DNA from: Coccinella septempunctata
Taxonomy: Eukaryota > Arthropoda > Insecta > Coleoptera > Coccinellidae
DNA length: 64,000 nucleotides
Direction: 5' to 3'
Assembly: GCF_907165205.1 (NCBI RefSeq)
Contig: NC_058192.1
Location: 11,718,001 to 11,782,000, forward strand
The translations under genes and the position numbers were made by a program. The notes beneath the pieces were generated by a model. The model saw only the letters and a list, made by a program, of their open reading frames with translations. It did no database searches and had not been told where the DNA came from. Positions 1 to 11,069 of the stretch are shown here, piece after piece. Each line of letters opens with the position of its first letter. Within the stretch, counting starts at the first letter, position 1.

Positions 1-745
1 TTGATTATCTTCAATTTTGTCTCTTTCGACATGTGGCTTCTTCTTCCTATCAGGGGATAGAGTCTATTCATCGCTGCTTTCGTTTTGTCGATTGCTTGTT
101 TGATATGGCTTTTCCAAGTAAGTCCTTCATCAAGCGTTATTCCTAAATATTTGGCTTAATTTTTCCAATCGATTTCTTCGCCGTCAACTTCTAGATTCGT
201 TGTGGGTCGCAGTCTTCTCTTCTGAAGTAATATTGCTTGGCTCTTTTGTCAATTGAGCTTGATTTTCCACTTTATGAACCAGTCATTTGATACGTCAATC
301 GTTTCTTGTAGAACTCGTTCTATTACTTCTGGGTTGCGGTGTTGAGTTGCTATGCCTGTGTCGTCAGCATATAACGTTAGCATGGTTCTTCGATTCTTCG
401 GAGTATCGCGAATGTATATGTTGTACAGAAGTGGCCCAAGTACTGACGCTTGGGGTACTCCAGCCTCTATATCTCTTGTTGTGGAGCATTCTTCTTCAAC
501 TTTCACGTAGAATCTTCTATTTTTGAGATAATTCCTGATTAACTTGCATATTTTGATCGAATATCTAGCACACCTCATCTTGTATAATAATCCTTCATGC
601 CATACTCTGTCGAATGCTCTGGCGACGTCTAGTAAAACAAGACCTGTAGCTTGTTTATTTTGGAATACCTCTGTTATGTATTCTGTGAGTCTTAATAATT
701 GTTGCTCTGTTGAATGCTCTCTTCTGAATCCGAACTGTAAACTCA
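1..745 (-). mobile_element. Jockey-like non-LTR retrotransposon, reverse transcriptase fragment (copy 1)
   Basis: The minus strand (249-752) reads through the central reverse transcriptase motifs of a jockey-clade LINE: QFGFRREHSTEQQL, then FDRVWHEGLLYKM (motif A, with the first catalytic Asp), GVPQASVLGPLLYNIYI (motif B; the usual G after GVPQ is A here) and LTLYADDT (motif C, catalytic Asp pair). Positions 1-248 continue toward the 3' end of the element but contain breaks. The 3' part lies off the window. The upstream edge, near 740-755, falls inside the RT domain just before QFGFRR, so this copy is 5'-truncated. It is clearly the same family as the copy at 29032-30096 (position 1 here corresponds to about 29633). 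The copy is dead: it lacks the endonuclease ORF and the N-terminal half of RT. Confidence 0.9.
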
Positions 746-3700
746 AAATCAAAATGAATTGAGTAATGTGAAGTGGGAGTAAACGAGAATAAAACCCCGC
801 CTCTCCAAAGATAAGGCCGAACGTATCGTTTCCAAGTTGACGGCAGGCTAATTCCGCTCAGACCGTCCATCGAGGGATATCGCGGCCGTGCAATGGCATT
901 ACGGAATACCTGATCAGACCAAAAGAACGACCGACATCGCTTAACATCGAGAACTACAAAGCTCGCGATATCGCGACTCTTTGTTCGCCGACGTATGAAT
1001 ATTCAATTCGCATTTTCATGACCCCTTTCGACGGCAAAAACGTTGTACGTTAGCGCGGAAAGAGCCGCTAAGCTGGCGTCCGCCAAATTTCAATGGCGGT
1101 AGGCGCTTTCGAATTTACTCTTCTTGGTGGGATGCCGCCCCATAGGTCAGAAAACCCTCATGAATATTAAAGGACATAATAACGGCGCGTTCGCAAAATT
1201 ATATCCGCACGATTATCGAACTCGCGCTTTCTAACTGTGCCGGATTAATCCTGGCGGGATTGAAATTTGGGAAAACGCACCGGGCAAGAATGGATGTTTA
1301 TTAGGGGAGGACAGTTTTATTCGGTTTTTGGTACCTCGGGGGATTAACAGCTCGCGTAAATCTTCCGCCTGTCGTTGACCGTAAACTCGTTGATCAATTA
1401 GCTCGTTAGGAGTGGGAAAATAAGCACAAAGGGGACAGGGGCATGAAGGAATGAGAGAGTTGGGAAATCCATTTTTTCTGATTTCGTTTCGGCGCTTAGA
1501 GAAAAGTGGATTCGGAGGATAATATTGTGTGCTTTCAAAGTAGCCTCGTCTGTTTTTTTCAGCTCGGGAAATAATTGTCAGTGAACACCAGAAAGAAGAT
1601 GAATGAACAGGGTTCATGATAAATGATGGGACAAGTTCATCAGGGCACCTTCTTTTATTTCCTGATCCTCTCATAATTCACTAGGGTGATTTCTTCAATA
1701 CTCTCCCAATTAACACAGATACGTGAAAAATGTAGCACTTTTCAGCAACGCTAATGTTTATCAACGTCAAAAAACGGCAGTTAAATTTGTTTCAAAGTTT
1801 TCAAACTAAGCAAATATTTGACATATTGACAAATGATGATTATTCGTGTATTTGAGTCTCTTGTACTATACCAATTCTGAACGTTACAACAAATTAATCC
1901 CTGTTTCTGATCTTGATAATTTTCATTTTCTCCTCTCACACTCTCAAGGGACATCAAATTCCACTGCTACTTCGAATATTTGCTGTCCTCCAAGAAGATA
2001 CTGAATATCTATACTACAGTGACAAACAGGCGAATGCACCGGTTTACGGAAATTCTACATTTCGTCATTACAACTTGTGGATAATCAGAAAAAGCGACAC
2101 CTTCCGGTCTTTTTTGTACTTGTTACTATTCAGAACTTTCTAAGGACTCAAAAAAACCTTTCCACCGAAAAAGACGCTAGTTTATTCTCATTTTCATCGC
2201 TGTACAGAATAACCTCCTCGTCCTCCTCAAACGTCCATATAACGAAGTTGTATATCAACCTCAACAGCATGATGCACGACGTGGTCGACCATATTATGGG
2301 CCATTTATATACATCGATGTACCGGAGAGGATTTGTAGGCTTGTCTCATAGATCACCTGTGTGTCCTTTTTGTCGTGAAGCCCTGAACGTGTCTAGTCTG
2401 TCGATTAAGCTGGTGAAGCCGACTTTACGGCCTCGTACGATGTAATTGCGGCCAGAAGGCGGTGATAGGACGGTAGAACAGGAGCAATTAGATGAACCGA
2501 GAACCGATACTGCATATGATTATCTCGAAGATTCACGACCATTATACGTCAGAGATGGAATAGCTCCGAACATTTTTAGGAGATTTACGTCCAGTTGCAA
2601 GAAAGTCCATTAAGATTTGAGGCCCCATCAAATTTCAAAGGCAAAAATGGGGTATTAACATGTTGATGGAGTATTAAATTTTAACGTTTTCTACCGCAAC
2701 TGGACGTTAGTAAAATAATTTGAGCTATTGGAAAGATATTGATATAGGTTCATTCTTTCATTTATCATAACAATATATGGAGCTTCTTAGTTCGCTTGCC
2801 TCTAGGTCTTTCAAAGCTTGCGAAAGTTACGTGTTTTGCTGGTGTGAAAGCCTGGGAGGCACCGAAATCTGGATCCCCGTCCGAGTTCTTAACCTAATGT
2901 GAATAAATTCCTATGCTGTCGAGAACTGAGCGAAAATCAGCATCCTACCGCTGAGCCTTGTTCCCCGTTTAGTAGACTGTTTGCTAATTCTACCCATTAA
3001 AGTACTGTACTTTCAATTGACTGATACTAGTTTATATCCCTGTAAATCGGTCGATTTTAGGTTAATGTATTAGTGCAAATGTAATCCTTTTTTGGAGACA
3101 CTGAATAAATTTCTGAACTTGGATTTTGACTTTGAATAGTTATCCCTAGATAAAAAGGGATTTTGTCTTCGACTGGAAGACTCCAGGTTAGGTTAGCAAT
3201 TCCACCTTATTTATAAGATTCTTTGTTATTATTTTGGTAGGTAGAAGTCGAAGTCACAACTAGACCGAAAACATTCAAAATGCCCTTGGATCCATAGAGA
3301 TTTCGTATATAGTGAAACATTTACGGTCTTAGGAGATAACAATGGAAATCGGAGATTGTTTCAACGATGAAAACACCGAACGTATTCCTTCTTTCACGAG
3401 GGTTTCAACCCCAAACAAACCCACGTGTACAGGAGCACGACCCGAGGCCAAACGAGCCCAAACATCACCATGTCAATACGGGCTATGGCTACGACGAAAA
3501 CTAAGACTTACTCATTCCGGAAATCGCTCCAGTTTCCCCCCGGTGACTCCGGGGGTAAACCATAATAATCAGTAGAAACTGTCGGACTCGCCGTCTAACG
3601 ACGTTGTACGTTTATTCAACAACCGCTTACGGGGTCAATTAACGGGTCCCCCTTTGCGTCTCCGCCTCCAGGAATGGGGCCCCGCGGTCTCGATGACAGA

Positions 3701-4013
3701 CAGAAAACGTGTCGGGTTTGCTAATAATGAACTTGCGCCCCCTTTCCGGCCTAATGAGGGGTAACTTACGGGGTGGGTTAGAGCGAAGCGAGAGGCTGAG
3801 TATTAGGAGATTAGACGATCGGAAATTCGGAAAGCTGGGGAACGTTTCAAGGTGCAGGTGGAGTAGAAATTGACGGTATCAAATTGTGCGGAAGTCCTGA
3901 AGATTACAGTGTTGGAGAGGAGTGTAATTATTGTAATATTGATAGTGAAGATTGAATTATTTTTCTCATTGTCAATGGCAGATGAAATGACTGAGAAGAC
4001 AAATGCGTCAATC
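746..4013. other. No recognisable gene; AT-rich with GC-richer islands
   Basis: Open frames here (for example 1231-1674 minus and 2077-2445 plus) show no domain, codon pattern or splice context that I can support. Two blocks, roughly 830-1250 and 3400-3790, are visibly richer in CG dinucleotides than the surrounding sequence. They could be conserved regulatory DNA or old repeats; the sequence alone does not decide. The downstream exons of the anoctamin-like gene (minus strand) could in principle lie here, but I did not find them. Confidence 0.4.
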
Positions 4014-5100
4014 GGATTTCTGAACCTCAAAAAAAATTGTAGGCTATATTTCGCTATATCGGGTTTTTCACTAACGTTCTGGCTTATATGCGCTTGTAAT
4101 ACCTCGCCTTGTGAATTTGAGCGCAGCTTACCGACCTTGCACCCCCCATTAAAGCTGTACTGTCCATTTTACGTAGTCTACAACTCGGAGTACGATTTAT
4201 TTGCTGGCGTGCAAACCCGTTGGGAGCAGAAACCACAGTGGTGAGAAAGTGTGCCTTTTCCCCTATCCTTATCAGTTCTATCATTGCTGTGAGTACGATA
4301 TTCTGGCTGGCATCGAAACCTGTTGGAAGCAGAAACCAGAGTGGTGAACAATTGTGCCTCTTTTCCCTTATGGTTTTTGGTTTCTATCCGCTGGAAGTAC
4401 CATTTCAGGCTGGCGTGCAAACCCGTTGGGAGCAGAGATAATAATAGAGTAGAGAACAATTCCCCAACGCCGTGCTTTGTTTTCCCGACCTGCAATCAGG
4501 TAATATTGAAGCGGAGCCCCGACTTCATTGCCTGTTAAGAGACAGAACGGATTTCTGAACCTCGAATAATATTATACGATATGTGTGGCTATCTCGGATT
4601 TTTGCACCAACGTTCCGGCAGATGTCTCAAGGTCGGAGCCCCAGCTCTTGCGGAGCTTTTAGTCGCTTGTTATAAGGCCTTTCACATTTCGAAAAAAAAA
4701 AGTGGATTAAAGAGAAGTTTCCCGACCTTTGGCTCTATTTTACCCCCCATCAGAGCTGTACTCTCCATTACGTGGTCTACAGCTCGGAGTACGATTTTCT
4801 CGCTGGCGTGCAAACCCGGTGGGAGCAGAAACCAGGGTGGTGAGCAAGTGTGCCTTTTCCCCTAGCCTTATCAGTTCTATCATTGCTGTGAGTACGATTT
4901 TCTGGCATCCAAACCTGTTGAAGCAGAAGTGGTGAACAATTGTGTCTCTTTTCCCTTATGCTTTTTGGTTTATCTTTGCTAGAAGTACGATTTCTGGCTG
5001 GCGTGCAAACCCGTTGAGAGCAGAAAACGGAGTAGAGAATTCTATTCCAACGCCTTGCTTTGCTTTCTCGACCTGCAATCAGGTAGTTTTAAGTCTGTTA
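4014..5100. repeat. Direct duplication of a ~535-bp unit containing a three-fold internal repeat
   Basis: Unit 1 starts at about 4014 and unit 2 at about 4549, both with GGATTTCTGAACCTC. Each contains, in the same order, three diverged versions of a segment built around CTGGCGTGCAAACCCGTTGG, starting near 4190, 4292 and 4397 and again near 4789, 4893 and 4985. Both units close with GACCTGCAATCAGGTA. The plus-strand frames across it are by-products of the repeat. A reverse-complement relative lies at 54790-54960, so the segment is dispersed rather than purely local. No transposase or RT signature was seen. Confidence 0.75.
4790..5060 (+). repeat. Second copy of the GTGCAAACCC triplet within the duplication
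   Basis: This holds the a-b-c triplet of the second unit. Copy a (from 4789) keeps GCAAACCCGGTGGGAGCAGAA. Copy b (4893) has lost about 10 bp (CATCCAAACCTGTTGAAGC). Copy c (4985) is followed by the GAGTAGAGAA variant also seen after copy c of unit 1 (4397). The shared order and the shared c-specific variant show that the triplet existed before the larger duplication. Confidence 0.6.
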
Positions 5101-6190
5101 AGTGTAAGTCTTGGTTCTTGCTGGCCAACACACCCGTAACACCCGTGGCGCGTTTGAGATCGGATCCTTCTTTTTCTTTTCCGTGAAGGTTTACCTCCAT
5201 CCATCTGAAGATGCTATTGTGATAGCGACACACGCGACGTGGTTTAAAAACTCATTTTGTCAAAATCGTATAATCTGTTTTAAGTGCATAAGCTGATAAC
5301 GTGTATTGGTGCATCTGTGCATCTTCCTTTGTCGGGTAGTACCAAGTGCTTCCAACAATCCTCAGGTGACGTATCAAACTTTTTTTCATATAAAAAGAGA
5401 TGGGGGACGAACTTGACATGAAATTTAATGCATCAGGGTTGCGTTCTCCCAAGTGTCGAATCCTTGAGGAGTTTAGAGCCTCTTTTTCGCTTATCGCTTA
5501 ATCCTTTCTAGCAACATGTCTCATAGCACTTCAGAACTTTGCCATCTATCCATACCGGCGGATTATTATTCGCAACATAACAGTTATCGCCCCTTGAAAC
5601 TTATCTATCGCCAGATTAAGACATAGAATAACGCGGTCGCTCGCGCAACCCGCTTTTTTCAAGGATGAAAGGATTCGAATAATGGCGCGCCATAATGCGA
5701 TATTGCGGTTATTTAAAAGTGACAAAAGCCCTATGATCTCCGTTCTTTCCCCGCGATCTTTCGCCCGTCCCCAGCGTCGTGATTAGCGACCCCGTTTTCC
5801 GCGACTCAAATTACGTAAACTTGCGGCTTTTCCTTCCTCGACGCGGCGGGTTCAAAGGGCGTAAATGGATTAATTCTTGACGTTGTCGCGCGTTATATTT
5901 CATAATTTCGAATCGGGAGGGCTCGAACCGGTGACATTTCGTTGCGACCTGGTTAGGCCGGGTATTATGTCTTCGCGAATCTTTATGAAGCTGTTTTCTT
6001 GAGGATTATTTTCGGTATATAACCTAGAAAAGTTGTTGAGTCAGTTGTGCCGGGGTGACAGATATTAATTTTGCCGAGTTTCGTATGTTAAACTTTACCA
6101 ATTTCGATCGAGTGAGTCAGAATGGAAAGGAAATGGTCATACATGATGGCAGGTAAAAATGCAACTAGGAACAGTGCCAACATGTGGTAT
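5101..6190. other. Non-genic; CG-rich island about 5620-5960
   Basis: No supported coding region. The stretch 5620-5960 contains many CG dinucleotides (ACGCGGTCGC, GACGCGGCGGG, GTTGTCGCGCG), unlike the AT-rich flanks. It has neither an open frame nor repeat partners that I can see in the window. Confidence 0.35.
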
Positions 6191-6290
6191 AAAGGGTGGG
6201 CAAAATCCGTTGCCTACTGAAAAGATTTCGAGAACTACAGCAGCTAGAAGAAAACGGATGACACATTTCCCTGAATCAGGGAAAATATGG
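6191..6290 (+). repeat. Solo arm of foldback family A
   Basis: Starting at AAGGGTGGGCAAAATCCG, this matches the left arm of the complete family A elements at 37191, 41150 and 44989 through GAGAACTA..CAGC..AGAAGAAAACGGATG. No matching right arm follows, so it is a truncated copy. Confidence 0.7.
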
Positions 6291-7673
6291 GACATATGCT
6301 ATTGTCTTCGTCTTGGTTTCTATCTGGAGGGGATTGAATCGGACACCGTTTCATGTTGGGTGGCGCTCAGGGTAAATAATACCCAGTAGAACATGCCAAC
6401 ATTGAATTAAGTTCCATCAATTCCAAACGTTCTCCACCGTAGAAAAATGCTATGTTTCTCTGATGAGGCCAAATGAGGCCGAAAGCATGGTCAGCATCTG
6501 CTTTTCTTCGGTGGAGAGTACTCCATTTGGGGCCTTGACGATGGCAAATTGGCTAGTTCAATTCAGATCGTAACACTTGTCGATATTCATATCGTCGGGT
6601 GGTATGCATCTGAATTCATCCTTATTATTTCCCAGATCTTTTTCAGAGAAACAAAGAATGACGAAAACCGTTTTTTTTTAAATTTCAAGATGACAAAGTT
6701 GAAAGTTTTATCGATAGAATAGTCTCAAACACGTTAGTTGCAGCCAATTCACCGAGAAGCACTTGATAATATCATTCATCCAGTATTGAACCAGTTCAAT
6801 ACTCAAGAGTATCAAACCAGTTCAATTATCAAGGCCTTAGCGGATAGAAAAATCGAATCTCCGACCATAAAAGATACACATTCAGTCACCGAACGATCAT
6901 CTACCACAGGCGGTATGTCTTCCTTTAACTGCCCTTCTCCCAAATTAATCATTCATTATTATCATCATTGCCCGAGTTATTGCCTCTATATAACAGTCGC
7001 TTCGGCCCCAATCCAAAATTTTGTTACGGACCTACGCGCGCAATAAAACGATATGAGCCTTGCGGAGGACTTGGCAGGGTTTCTGTAGGTCCGAGAGATC
7101 TCGACGAAATCTCGCTACTGTGAGGGCCTTGGGCTTCCGGCGAACGCAACAAGATAATAGTTTTGATGGCTGGATTAGTCCTACTCGAGTGTGGTCAAGT
7201 TCTGGCAATTCCGGGGAAATTCGAAGTGCCTTGGAATGTCTAGATGATTAGCTTTGATGTTTTGAGGATGATATATCTTTTCGAATTTGAAAATATAAAT
7301 GAAAAAGATTAGCTGAATTCTTTGTGTATTGTACAGGGTGTCACGGAATTAATGAATGCAACAAATTTCGGGCACGGACTCTCGAGAAACCCGTATTTTT
7401 CATTTTTGCCAGGGGACCCACCTCTTTGGGTGTTATAGCCCACTGAATTTCGAACCTAAAAATAGTCTTCTCTTTTTCATTTCAAAATCAGGTAATACGA
7501 AAATAACTGAATTTGGTACATCTTGGCGGTGGACCACTTGAAGCACTTTACATTTTACAAAAAACTCGTAGTTTAAATGGTTAATCAAAAAATTGTCTAG
7601 AAACGGGAATTGTTTGAACCCCATGGAAGTCTGTAAATGAACTCATGATTTTCTATATTTGCTGTCTTCTTAC
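6291..7673. other. Non-genic interval with a solo CAGGGTG terminus
   Basis: No supported gene. At 7332 the sequence TGTACAGGGTGTCACGG has the terminal signature of the foldback elements found elsewhere, but I find no inverted partner, so it is at most a relic. The interval lies downstream of the third anoctamin exon, so it is probably intron. Confidence 0.35.
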
Positions 7674-7771
7674 CAAACGGTTGCTTCCTAGACAAGAACC
7701 ACTTCTGTCCCAGTTTCTTCAAGTGTTCGTTGTCGTGTAGAGGATAAACATTGGTTATGATTCCTTGCATT
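7674..7771 (-). CDS. ANO10: Anoctamin-10-like protein, third exon found (partial gene)
   Basis: On the minus strand a TTTTATTTCAG acceptor precedes 98 bp that end at a GTAAG donor. The first base completes the AG left by the exon at 11070-11359 (codon AGA). Then come 32 codons reading MQGIITNVYPLHDNEH and LKKLGQKWFLSRKQPF, followed by one base (phase 1). In the ANO10/TMEM16K family the residues following the KHELENLRA block read roughly GIV-x-VFPLHD-x-E-x-LKKLE-x-x-W, the segment just ahead of the first membrane helices. The match in sequence, order and reading phase makes this exon secure even though it is short. The next exon, which should encode the first transmembrane segments, was not found in 1-7673 and presumably lies beyond the left edge. 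Confidence 0.88.
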
Positions 7772-8197
7772 CTGAAATAAAAATGTTTTTTGTAATGGCG
7801 TACTGTGAAAAATAAAGACTTAAACAGATTTTATTACTCTAGGTACAATGGCTTATCCAGGAGTAGAAAATATGGAGAAAAAGTCTCTGTGGTGGAAAGT
7901 GCAGGAGGTGAGAGATATTTGGAAATGATGAAGGAAGGGACGTAATAGCTTTTTGGGAACTAGAATCAATTAAATATTCAGTAGCGGAAAAATCTGCAAT
8001 CATTTCGTAAAATATACGAGGATGTATTGAAATATTCGTAGCCTACTATAGAATCAAACAAAATTTCAATGTCAAAATATTTTATTACTCAACTTATTCT
8101 CCTCTTGATTGTATACATTTATTAAGGTCAGTTCATATTATCCGTCCGTCTCAGTTCAGTTCAGCTCAGTCAAAATATCTTTCAATGTGTTTTATAT

Positions 8198-8349
8198 GGA
8201 CTAATTCATACTATCCGTCTCCGACCCTTCAGCACCTATCGGCACGCTTACGACCGTCCGACGGTATTCTTCCAGAGAATATTTTGCGGATGGGCTGAAG
8301 GGCGTGGTTGGACTGAATGAGACTGAACGTATAATATGAATAAGCAACC
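8198..8349. repeat. Internal echo of the Harbinger-like terminal repeats
   Basis: GGACTAATTCATACTATCCG at 8198 and GAACGTATAATATGAATAAG near 8325 are inverted relatives of the outer termini of the host element. They enclose a smaller stem (CCCTTCAGCA versus GCTGAAGGG). This may be a second, smaller copy nested inside the first or an ancestral subterminal repeat. I see no target duplication that decides. Confidence 0.6.
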
Positions 8350-8444
8350 GCTCAGTTCAGCTCAGTCAATCGAGGGTTTTCCTTTGTTGTGATAGCTTCT
8401 TTGAACTTTTTCTTTGTATTAATTGCGAAATTTTTCACAGTATA

Positions 8445-8982
8445 CAGGATGATTCATAACTATTGGGACATAGGCTAAGGGCAGATTGTTTGGACCAAAA
8501 TATGGCGATAGGACCAAATATACCTCAATGAAATATTGCTGTGCAAAAAAGATAGAGGGCGTTAAAGTTGATTTTTTTTCGTTTTTTACTAATAATTTAA
8601 CTGTATATTTTTTCATCCGTTTTTAAGAAAAACACAATTGAACAGTTCAGAGCATCGGAAGGAAATTTGAAGTAACGACTTATTTATTTAATTTATTTAT
8701 TTCGACGATAAAGCATAATTAAAAACAATGTAACATAAAAAGAATAAACTTTAATTAAATGTTCTGCGTGTCCTCCCCCTACTTCTATGCCTTTTCTAAT
8801 TCTTTCAATAAAGGACTTTCGAACTTTGAAGAAAATATTATTCTCTCCCCTTATAAAAATTCAACTTTAACGCCCTCTATCTTTTTCCACAGCAATATTT
8901 TATTGAGGTATATTTGGTCCTATCGCCATATTTTGGTCCAAACAATCTGCCCTTAGCCCATGTCCCAATATGAATCACCCTG
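8445..8982. mobile_element. Foldback element, family C (nested inside the Harbinger-like element)
   Basis: The left arm starts CAGGATGATTCATAAC and the right arm ends with its inverse, TGAATCACCCTG. TA lies on both sides (8443-8444, 8983-8984). The arms match over about 130-150 bp through GGGCAGATTGTTTGGACC, GGCGATAGGACCAAATATAC and TAGAGGGCGTTAAAGTTGA. It has no coding capacity. A solo terminus of the same type appears at 35815-35835. Confidence 0.85.
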
Positions 8983-9879
8983 TATAATCGAAATGATATC
9001 CTGTTCATTCTAAAATAGCCATGATGTGTGGACCAATTTTTTTTTATAATGTCCAATATTCACCTTCAACTTTCCTCCTTTCAAATATTGGTTAGACACC
9101 CAATCTTTTTACCGACTTTTTGTTCCTCTTCATCTTCGTCTAACAATAATGCAAAAGCACATCATTCATTCAGGCGTAATTGCAGCAATTTTATTTTTAG
9201 CAGAAGTTGAAGGGTTTACGTCCTATGAGATAGGGCACGTAAGAGAAACAACGAAAATAATAATACTGATAATTCAACAATGTTTTTAGGGTCCTTCTTG
9301 TACTGTTTTGATCAAAATGAAAGGCTTCATGTGTCAAGTGCTGGTCGATTCGAATGCAACCGAAGATTCACGACACACGAAGCGGAAGGTGACTGAGACG
9401 ATCGTGACTGATAATATGAACGCAACCTCCGTCAACGGCTAATGATCCTTCCGCCGGCCTGAACTGAGCGGAACGTATAATATGAATCGACCTTTACAGC
9501 GAACCTGCAACGTATTTAGACCTTTCAAAAAAAATGAAAGTTGAAAGAAAATTTACGACCTTTTGAACTTTTTGTCAGTTGAGGAAAGAGATGATAGTCG
9601 GATGGAGCCAAATCTGGTAAATAAGGGGGGTGTTCTAGTAATTCAAACCCTAAATCACGAATTTTTTGGTTGGCAACATGAGATTTGTGTGCAGGGGCGT
9701 TGTCCTGCAAAAACAAAACACCTTTGGATAGCTTTCCGCATCTTTTCTCCAAAATTTTTTCACGTAGAGTGATCATTAATATCGAATAGTAATCTCCGGT
9801 TATTGTTCTACCCTTATCCAAAAAATCAATCATGATTAGGTACTCCATGGCAATCCCAAAAAACTGAAGCAAGAATTTT

Positions 9880-10371
9880 TCCAGTCGATTTTTGGACACG
9901 AAACTTCTTAGGTCTTGGAAAACCAGAGTGTCGCCATTCCATCGATTGTTGCTTTGTTTCTGGATCGTAAAAATGTACCCAAGTCTCATCCATAGAAACA
10001 ATTCCGTTTAAGAAGTGAACATCGTTTTCAAATCGAGCACAGATCGAACGCGATGCTTCTACCCTTGCACGCTTTTGGTCAACATTCAAAGATTTGGGGA
10101 TCCATTTTGCAGCAATTCTTCTCCAGCAGATTTTTGGAAACAAAACTTCTTAGGTCTTGGAGAACCAGAGTGTCGCCATTCCATCGATTATTGCTTTGTT
10201 TCTGGATCGTAGAAATGTAGGTACCCAATTCTCATCCATACAAACAATTCGGTTGAACAAGTCTACATCGTTTTCAAATCCACCACAGATCGAACGCGAT
10301 GCTTCTACCTTTGCATGCTTTTGGTCAACATTCAAACATTTGGAGATCCATTTTGCAGTATTTTTCTCATG
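9880..10371 (-). repeat. Tandem duplication inside mariner A transposase
   Basis: About 246 bp covering the segment from AKWIPK through MDETW to the KFRVQKS region occurs twice in a row, roughly 9880-10125 and 10126-10371. Both copies begin near GATTTTTGGA and both contain CCATTCCATCGATTGTTGC (or ATTATTGC) and CATCGTTTTCAAATC. The two have since diverged by scattered substitutions (for example MDETW versus MDENW). The other three mariners in the window have this segment once. Confidence 0.88.
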
Positions 10372-11069
10372 TCCAAATTGACGTGAACTATATGATGAAC
10401 GCGTTCGTATGAAATATTCAGTGCTTCAGATATCCGTTTTAGCCCAATTCGACGGTCTGATAAAATCATGTCATGAACTGCATCGATATTTTCGGGGACT
10501 GACACAGAAACTGGCCTTCGCGATCGGTCATCATCTGCAATGGAAAATTTACCTCTTTTGAAGCTTGCAGTACATACAAAGGACATTGATCACCAAGGGT
10601 ATTGAGCGTATCTTCGAAAATCTGCTCACCTCTTAACCCTTTTAAATACAGGTACTTGATGATGGCTCGATGCTCCAATTTTTCGATTTTCACAATTTTG
10701 GTGGACATCTTCTTTCTTTTAATTTATGGCGTAACTTTGGTTTACTTTTTTGACCTCAAACTTCACACATCTAATGAGTCCGTTGCTATGGTAACGCAAT
10801 TTTATTTATGCATGGAACTGCTCTAGGCTAACTAGATATCAATACATCCTTGTATTTCCATCGAAACTTCCAATTTGCAACAATTATGAATGGAAGAATA
10901 TCACGAAATACTACAATGCTTTCCAAATTCAACCGGAATGTTCTCGAACAACATTCACGGTATTTACGTTTTCCTTCTCCACTCATCGATATACACAGCC
11001 AGGACATCAAAAATTCATGCCTATACAGACCCCCTAATCCCGCTATCGGGCCCCGGGCGCTGGCCTCAC

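Larger units (their letters stand above)
8125..9493. mobile_element. Harbinger-like non-autonomous element inserted in mariner A
   Basis: It begins AGGTCAGTTCATATTATCCG and ends with the inverse CGTATAATATGAATCGACCT. TTA directly flanks both sides (8122-8124 and 9494-9496). Removing the element and one TTA restores CATTTATTACAGCGAACC, exactly the sequence of mariner B at the same position, so both borders are known to the base. A three-base TTA target duplication with long terminal inverted repeats fits the PIF/Harbinger superfamily (TWA target); that assignment is inference, as no transposase is present. The terminal motif is echoed inside the element at 8198-8349 and 9395-9425. Confidence 0.85.
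8017..10852 (-). mobile_element. Mariner copy A, interrupted and broken
   Basis: The left terminal repeat (from CGAGGATGTATTGA, flanked by TA at 8015-8016) and the right terminal repeat (to TCAATACATCCTTG, flanked by TA at 10853-10854) are inverted copies. The interior encodes mariner transposase on the minus strand. Fragments show VKIEKLEHRAIIKYLYLKG (N-terminal helix-turn-helix region), then MDETWVHFYDPET (first catalytic Asp), FLQDNAPAHKS (second) and LPDLAPSDYHLFP (third, DD34D spacing by family). The frame is broken several times. A 1369-bp element sits at 8125-9493, and about 246 bp of transposase are tandemly duplicated (9880-10371). The whole block lies in the intron between the exons at 11070-11359 and 7674-7771 of the anoctamin-like gene. 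Confidence 0.93.

Noticed and set aside
1231..1674. 147-residue minus-strand frame
   Set aside because: No recognisable domain; composition follows the local CG-rich sequence.
2077..2445. 122-residue plus-strand frame with CPFCRE
   Set aside because: No zinc-finger spacing beyond one pair of Cys, low-complexity serine run, no splice or conservation evidence.
6440..6470. CFSDEA-like reading that resembles the first block of a transposase
   Set aside because: A single short motif followed at once by a stop, with no second block in order.
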